Positions 59,639 to 64,000 of a stretch of 64,000 bases of DNA are shown here, piece by piece; position 1 is the stretch's first letter, and each line of letters starts with the position of its first letter. This DNA is from Paenalicyclobacillus macrosporangiidus. GTDB lineage: Bacteria > Bacillota > Bacilli > Alicyclobacillales > Alicyclobacillaceae. Below the pieces are notes generated by a model. That model saw only the letters and a list, made by a program, of their open reading frames with translations, ran no database searches and was not told where the DNA came from. A program made the position numbers and the translations under genes. The DNA lies in the NCBI RefSeq assembly GCF_900116805.1, contig NZ_FPBV01000007.1:1-64000 (forward strand). The letters run 5' to 3'.

Positions 59639-60903
59639 CATGGGCGGTCTTGTGGGGGTTTCTCAAGTCTGCGCTGGCGGTGGTGGCGGTGTTCGTGGTG
59701 AGCATCGTGATCCACGAATTCGGCCACTACTGGGTGGCCAAGCGCTGCGGTGTGGCGGTGCCCCAGTTCGCCATCGGTTTTGGGCCGAAGTTGGTCCGCT
59801 GGGTGCGGCGGGGGACAGAGTTTTCCATCCGGCTCTTTCCGCTCGGCGGCTTGGTCCAGCTGGCCGGAGAGATCCCGCAGGACGCCCTGTTTCGCCTCGG
59901 TGAGCAGTTGGCCGTGGAGCTGGACGAGGCGGGTCGCATCCGCGCCATCGGCGAGCCCGCCGATCTTCCGCGCGGACAAGTGGGCGTCTTGCGCGGCTTG
60001 GACCTGACGGACCGCATGGAGATGACGCTCGACTTCGGGGAGGGGCCGCGGGTGCTTCCGGTCGTTCCGCGCGCCCGGTTGATGACCAGCCGGCGCAACG
60101 CCATCCCGTTGGTGGAGCGGGACGAACAGATGCTCGGCAAACCGCTCCACCAACGCGCGGCCATCATCCTGGCCGGTCCCGTGATGAACTTCCTGCTGGC
60201 CGGTGTATTGTTCTCCGTGCTGTTCATGCACACGGGGGTGCCGCTCGACGCGCCCGTGATCGGCGGCGTCGTCCCGGATTCCCCAGCCCAGCACGCGGGT
60301 CTGATGAAAGGAGACCGTGTCGTCTCCGTCGAGGGGCAGCCGGTTCGGACGTGGTCGGAGTTCTCCCACGCCATCCAGCGGGACGACACCACGCCTCCGC
60401 GGCCGCTTCACCTGGAGGTGGAGCGGGCCGGAACGGTTCACACGGTGGAGGTCACGCCGATGCAGACGCCCGACCACGTGCCGGTCGTCGGCGTCAACCG
60501 TGCGCTGTCCTTCAATCCGGTCCGCGCCGTCGGTTCGGGATTTGCAACCGTGTACCACACTTCGGTCAACGCGCTGCACCTCTACTGGCAGGTGGTCTCC
60601 CAGCATCGCTTCAACGATCTCGCCGGTCCCGTCGGCATCGCGGACGCCATTGGCGAACAGGCCCAGAGCGGATTATGGAATGTGGTCGCCATCGCGGGGC
60701 TCTTGAGCCTGAACCTGGGGCTTTTCAATCTGCTGCCCATCCCGGCGCTGGATGGCGGACGGTTGCTGTTCATGGTGGTCGAGATGGTGCGCGGACGGGC
60801 GCTGGACCCGCGCAAGGAAGGTCTCGTCCACTTCGTCGGATTCGCATTGCTGATGTTGTTTGCGGTGATCATCACCTATCGGGATGTCACGCGCCTGTTC
60901 TGA
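59635..60903 (+). CDS. rseP: Site-2 intramembrane metalloprotease RseP (RasP)
   Basis: A 422-residue S2P-family protease that cuts anti-sigma factors and remnant signal peptides in the membrane. The zinc site HEFGH is at residues 27-31 in the first membrane helix, and the second metal motif is in LLPIPALDGGRLLF near residue 370. A PDZ domain (about 205-290) has VVPDSPAQHAGLMKGDRVVS. About 85 residues between the first helix and the second carry a family insertion. The TTG at 59635 overlaps the dxr stop (TTGA); a GTG at 59626 is an alternative. proS is not the next gene. Confidence 0.94.
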   Translation: MTWAVLWGFLKSALAVVAVFVVSIVIHEFGHYWVAKRCGVAVPQFAIGFGPKLVRWVRRGTEFSIRLFPLGGLVQLAGEIPQDALFRLGEQLAVELDEAGRIRAIGEPADLPRGQVGVLRGLDLTDRMEMTLDFGEGPRVLPVVPRARLMTSRRNAIPLVERDEQMLGKPLHQRAAIILAGPVMNFLLAGVLFSVLFMHTGVPLDAPVIGGVVPDSPAQHAGLMKGDRVVSVEGQPVRTWSEFSHAIQRDDTTPPRPLHLEVERAGTVHTVEVTPMQTPDHVPVVGVNRALSFNPVRAVGSGFATVYHTSVNALHLYWQVVSQHRFNDLAGPVGIADAIGEQAQSGLWNVVAIAGLLSLNLGLFNLLPIPALDGGRLLFMVVEMVRGRALDPRKEGLVHFVGFALLMLFAVIITYRDVTRLF

Positions 60904-60927
60904 AGGACGGGAGAGTGAAGAGAAGAG

Positions 60928-63900
60928 ATGGCGGAACAGTTGTCCGCACCCTGGGCACCTGCAGCGGCGGACGTGCCCGGTGCGCTGGACGCGGTGGAAA
61001 AAGTGATTGTGCGGGTGAAGTCCCGCCAGGTGTTCGTCCATCTGCGCCATCCGCGCCTGTGGCAGGAACGGATGGGCGATGCCGCCGAGGAAGCGGGGGT
61101 CCGCGACGTGTCCCCGTGGTCGGCGTGGCTCACCGCGGTGCGGCGCTTGGATGCGGCTTGCCGCGACGAAATTGGGCCACGGACGGAGGGGCTGCATTGG
61201 GTGGCGCCTGCCTGGCCGAACGGCCCGACGGAGGACGAGGTCCGGGCCGCCCTGGCGGCGCTGGTGGAGGACTTCGCGGAGCGGGAACCGATGGCAGGCC
61301 AGTGGTTGAGACAGGCGGAGTGCGCCGTGGCGCCCGCATCGGCCGATGCGGACCCGTCGGCGGCCGCTGTCGGCTTGCCGCCTGTTGCTGCAGCCCCTTC
61401 TCCCGCCTGGCGGGCGACCTTCTGGGTGACGAGCGCCGCGGAGGTCGGCAACTTGGCGCGCAAGGAGGCGGGACAAGCCCTGGCAGAAGCCGCGGCGCGC
61501 TGGTTCGGATTGAACCTTCAGGTGGCGTTTGAGGTCCATCCCATGGCCTCCGAGCGCGTGCAAGGGCTGCGCGAGGCGCTGGAACAGGAAGAGCGGCAAC
61601 AGGTGCAAGAGGTCCTGGAGCAGATGGAGCAGAGACAGGCGGAGGTGGCGGACCGGCCGCAACCGCTTGGCGACAAGCCTGCCTTTGGCGAGGGGCGGCG
61701 CCGTGGGGACCGGCGCGCCGATGAACCGGTGCAGCCGCTCACCATCGGGCGTCCCATCGACGGCCCGGTGATTTCCATCGACGAGATCCAGGACGAGATG
61801 CGGCGCGCGGCCATCGAGGGGCGCGTCTTCGCGGTGGACACACGGACCTTGCCGAGCGGCCGAACCCTGGTGCAGTTCAACATCACGGACGAGACCAACT
61901 CCATCACGGCCAAATTGTTCATCCACAACGAACGCCAGCAGCAAGCCTTGGAGGGGTTTGCCGACGGGGCGTACGTGCGTATCCAGGGGCAGGTGCAGTT
62001 CGACGCCTATGCCAAAGAACTGGTGTTCATGGTGTCGGACATGCAGCCCGCCGAGGCGCCTGTGCGGGTGGACCAGGCCGAGGAGAAGCGGGTCGAGCTG
62101 CACCTGCACTCCAACATGTCCGCCCTCGACGGCATTCCGTCCGTGGCGGAATACATCCGACAGGCGGCCCGTTGGGGGCACGATGCCATCGCGGTGACCG
62201 ATCACGGCGTCGTTCAGTCCTTCCCCGAAGCCTACCAGGCCGGCAAGAAACACGGCGTGAAGGTGTTGCTCGGGGTGGAGGCGTACGTGGTCGACGACGG
62301 GACGCCGATTGTCTACCGCATGCAGGACATCCCGTTGGACGACCGGACGGAGTACGTCGTCTTCGACACGGAGACGACGGGACTCAACGCCCGCGAGGAC
62401 ACCCTCATCGAGCTGGCCGCCGTGCGGATGCGTGGCCGCGAGATCGTCGACACCTTCGCGACGTTGATTGACCCGGAGCGGCCGCTGTCCCCGAAGATCT
62501 CCGAGCTGACCGGCATCACCCCCGACATGCTGGTGGGGCAGCCCAAACTGGCGGAGGCGCTGGAAGGCTTCCGGCGCTTCGCGGAGGGAGCGGTCTGGGT
62601 CGCGCACAACGCGGAGTTCGACGTGGGCTTCCTCGGCCAATGCGCGCAGCGGCTGGGGATGGAGCCCTGGCGGCAGCCGGTGATCGACACCCTGGCGCTG
62701 GCGCGCGTGCTCTACCCGGGCGAAAAAAACTACAAGTTGAAGACGTTGACGCAGAAGTTTTCCGTGGAGCTGGTCAACCACCACCGGGCGTTGGCGGATG
62801 CCGAGGCCACGGGCCGGGTGTTCGCGCACATGTTGGACGACCTGGCCGCGCGCGGCATCTCCCGGCTTTCCGAACTGAACCAGCTCACGCGCGGGGTGGA
62901 CGTGACGCGTACCCGCCCGTTCCACGCCACGTTGCTCGTCGTGAACCAGACCGGGCTGCGAAACCTGTACGAGCTGGTATCGCTGGCGCACACCCAGTAC
63001 CTCTACCGCACGCCGCGGATTCCGCGCAGCGAACTGGTGCGGCTGCGGGAAGGGCTCTTGGTGGGCAGCGGCTGCCAGCAGGGCGAGGTGGTGCAGGCGT
63101 TCTTGCGCGGCAAGACGACCGACGAGATAGAGGAGATCTGCCAGTTCTACGATTTCTTGGAGATCCAGCCGGTCAGCCACTACGAGAACCTGGTCCGTGA
63201 GGAGCTCATTCAGAGCGTGCAGAGCGTCCGCGAGATACACCGCCAGTTGGTGGAGATCGGAAAGCGTCTGAACATCCCGGTGGTGGCGACGGGAGACGCC
63301 CACTACATCAACCCGTCCGACCGCATCTACCGGGAGATCTTCCTGCAGGCCCAAAACGGGGCGGAAGCGGCGCTGCAACCACCCCTGCATCTGCGCACCA
63401 CCGATGAGATGCTGGCGGAATTTCAGCATCTTGGAGCGGACGCGTACGACGTGGTCGTCACGAACACCCGCCGAATTGCGGCCCTGGTGGAGGAAGTCAA
63501 GCCCATTCCGGACGAGCTGTTCACGCCGGTCATCGACGGCGCGGAGGAAGAAATCACCCGGATGGCGTACGACAAGGCCAAGCGGCTGTACGGCGATCCG
63601 CTGCCCGACATTGTCGCCGCCCGCCTGGAGAAGGAGTTGAACTCCATCATCCAGAACGGGTTCGCGGTGATCTATCTCATCGCCCACAAGTTGGTGGTCA
63701 AGTCGCTGTCGGACGGGTACCTGGTCGGCAGCCGCGGTTCCGTGGGGTCGTCCTTGGTCGCGACGATGACCGACATCACCGAGGTGAACCCGTTGCCGCC
63801 GCACTACCTGTGCCCGCAGTGCCAGTACAGCGAGTTCATCACCGACGGCTCGGTCGGGTCCGGGTTTGACCTGCCCGCCAAGGACTGCCCGCGCTGCGGG

Positions 63901-64000
63901 GCGGCGCTGCACAAGGACGGCCAGGACATCCCGTTCGAGACCTTCCTCGGGTTCAACGGGGACAAAGTGCCGGACATCGATCTCAATTTCTCGGGCGAGT
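60928..64000 (+). CDS. polC: DNA polymerase III PolC, N-terminal two thirds (cut by window end)
   Basis: The first 1024 codons of the Gram-positive replicative polymerase. An N-terminal domain (about 1-200) is followed by a charged linker rich in Glu/Gln (about 205-255) and an OB-fold (about 285-380). The PHP domain starts VELHLHSNMSALDG near 389. Inserted in it is the DEDD 3'-5' exonuclease with VVFDTETTGLNARED (near 476) and AHNAEFDVGFLGQ. The zinc-binding segment CPQCQ ... CPRCG lies near residue 960, just before the catalytic palm. The ATG at 60928 is near weak purine tracts (GGGAGAG, GAAGAG). The gene continues beyond 64000. Confidence 0.97.
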   Translation, partial: MAEQLSAPWAPAAADVPGALDAVEKVIVRVKSRQVFVHLRHPRLWQERMGDAAEEAGVRDVSPWSAWLTAVRRLDAACRDEIGPRTEGLHWVAPAWPNGPTEDEVRAALAALVEDFAEREPMAGQWLRQAECAVAPASADADPSAAAVGLPPVAAAPSPAWRATFWVTSAAEVGNLARKEAGQALAEAAARWFGLNLQVAFEVHPMASERVQGLREALEQEERQQVQEVLEQMEQRQAEVADRPQPLGDKPAFGEGRRRGDRRADEPVQPLTIGRPIDGPVISIDEIQDEMRRAAIEGRVFAVDTRTLPSGRTLVQFNITDETNSITAKLFIHNERQQQALEGFADGAYVRIQGQVQFDAYAKELVFMVSDMQPAEAPVRVDQAEEKRVELHLHSNMSALDGIPSVAEYIRQAARWGHDAIAVTDHGVVQSFPEAYQAGKKHGVKVLLGVEAYVVDDGTPIVYRMQDIPLDDRTEYVVFDTETTGLNAREDTLIELAAVRMRGREIVDTFATLIDPERPLSPKISELTGITPDMLVGQPKLAEALEGFRRFAEGAVWVAHNAEFDVGFLGQCAQRLGMEPWRQPVIDTLALARVLYPGEKNYKLKTLTQKFSVELVNHHRALADAEATGRVFAHMLDDLAARGISRLSELNQLTRGVDVTRTRPFHATLLVVNQTGLRNLYELVSLAHTQYLYRTPRIPRSELVRLREGLLVGSGCQQGEVVQAFLRGKTTDEIEEICQFYDFLEIQPVSHYENLVREELIQSVQSVREIHRQLVEIGKRLNIPVVATGDAHYINPSDRIYREIFLQAQNGAEAALQPPLHLRTTDEMLAEFQHLGADAYDVVVTNTRRIAALVEEVKPIPDELFTPVIDGAEEEITRMAYDKAKRLYGDPLPDIVAARLEKELNSIIQNGFAVIYLIAHKLVVKSLSDGYLVGSRGSVGSSLVATMTDITEVNPLPPHYLCPQCQYSEFITDGSVGSGFDLPAKDCPRCGAALHKDGQDIPFETFLGFNGDKVPDIDLNFSGE

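Noticed and set aside
60673-63912. A 1079-codon minus-strand frame opposite rseP and polC
   Set aside because: Shadow of polC; low-complexity translation and no ribosome-binding site.

Overview
The window looks like a chromosomal segment of a GC-rich, flagellated, rod-type Bacillota. The gene order closely follows the Bacillus subtilis rplS-rbgA-rnhB-ylqG-ylqH-sucCD-dprA-topA-trmFO-xerC-hslVU-fla/che-rpsB-tsf-pyrH-frr-uppS-cdsA-dxr-rseP-polC backbone. PolC, CheC/CheD, FliY and HslV of the ClpQ type are all Bacillota markers. The high GC, many GTG/TTG starts, Ala/Arg-rich proteins and a short EF-Ts suggest Alicyclobacillaceae or a relative (Alicyclobacillus/Kyrpidia-like). That placement is inference, not something a search was run for.

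Layout. 1-930: the tnpA/tnpB side and one terminus of an IS66-family element on the minus strand. 931-5130: a mixed accessory stretch with an RluA-type pseudouridine synthase, a hotdog thioesterase, a small unknown ORF, a secreted M23 peptidase and an unknown helical protein; its spacers carry several phased short tandem repeats. 5207-6802: a YkhA-like acyl-CoA thioesterase overlapping a type II asparaginase. 6869-10613: three coupled envelope genes (O-antigen-ligase-like protein, large membrane protein, lipoprotein), followed by an HlyD/EmrA-like adaptor with its own promoter. 11463-17807: rplS with a leader hairpin, rbgA, rnhB, a FliK-like protein with an 18-bp tandem repeat (YlqG), a tiny FlhB C-terminal-domain paralogue (YlqH), yraN, and comM on the opposite strand. 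17871-28114: sucCD, dprA, topA, trmFO, xerC, hslVU.

28257-53647 is one long flagellar/chemotaxis operon. It runs from the rod and basal body (flgBC, fliE, fliF) through the motor and export ATPase (fliGHIJ), a MotE-like protein, hook genes (fliK, flgD, flgE, flbD), switch (fliL, fliM, fliY, cheY), export gate (fliOPQR, flhB, flhA), placement (flhF, flhG), chemotaxis (cheA, cheW, cheC, cheD) and a SwrB-like protein. Compared with B. subtilis, codY (before flgB), cheB (before cheA) and sigD (after cheD) are all missing from their usual slots, and proS is missing between rseP and polC. From 53703 a new promoter drives rpsB and then translation, nucleotide, ribosome-recycling, isoprenoid and phospholipid genes, ending in a polC cut by the window edge.

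Most genes overlap or abut, so translational coupling is probably the rule. No tRNA, rRNA or CRISPR array was seen. The most unusual features are the FliK-like/FlhB-C-like pair outside the flagellar operon, with a collagen-like repeat linker; the exactly phased 10-bp (11 units) and 11-bp (3 units) arrays near the start; the envelope-gene trio; and the missing regulators.
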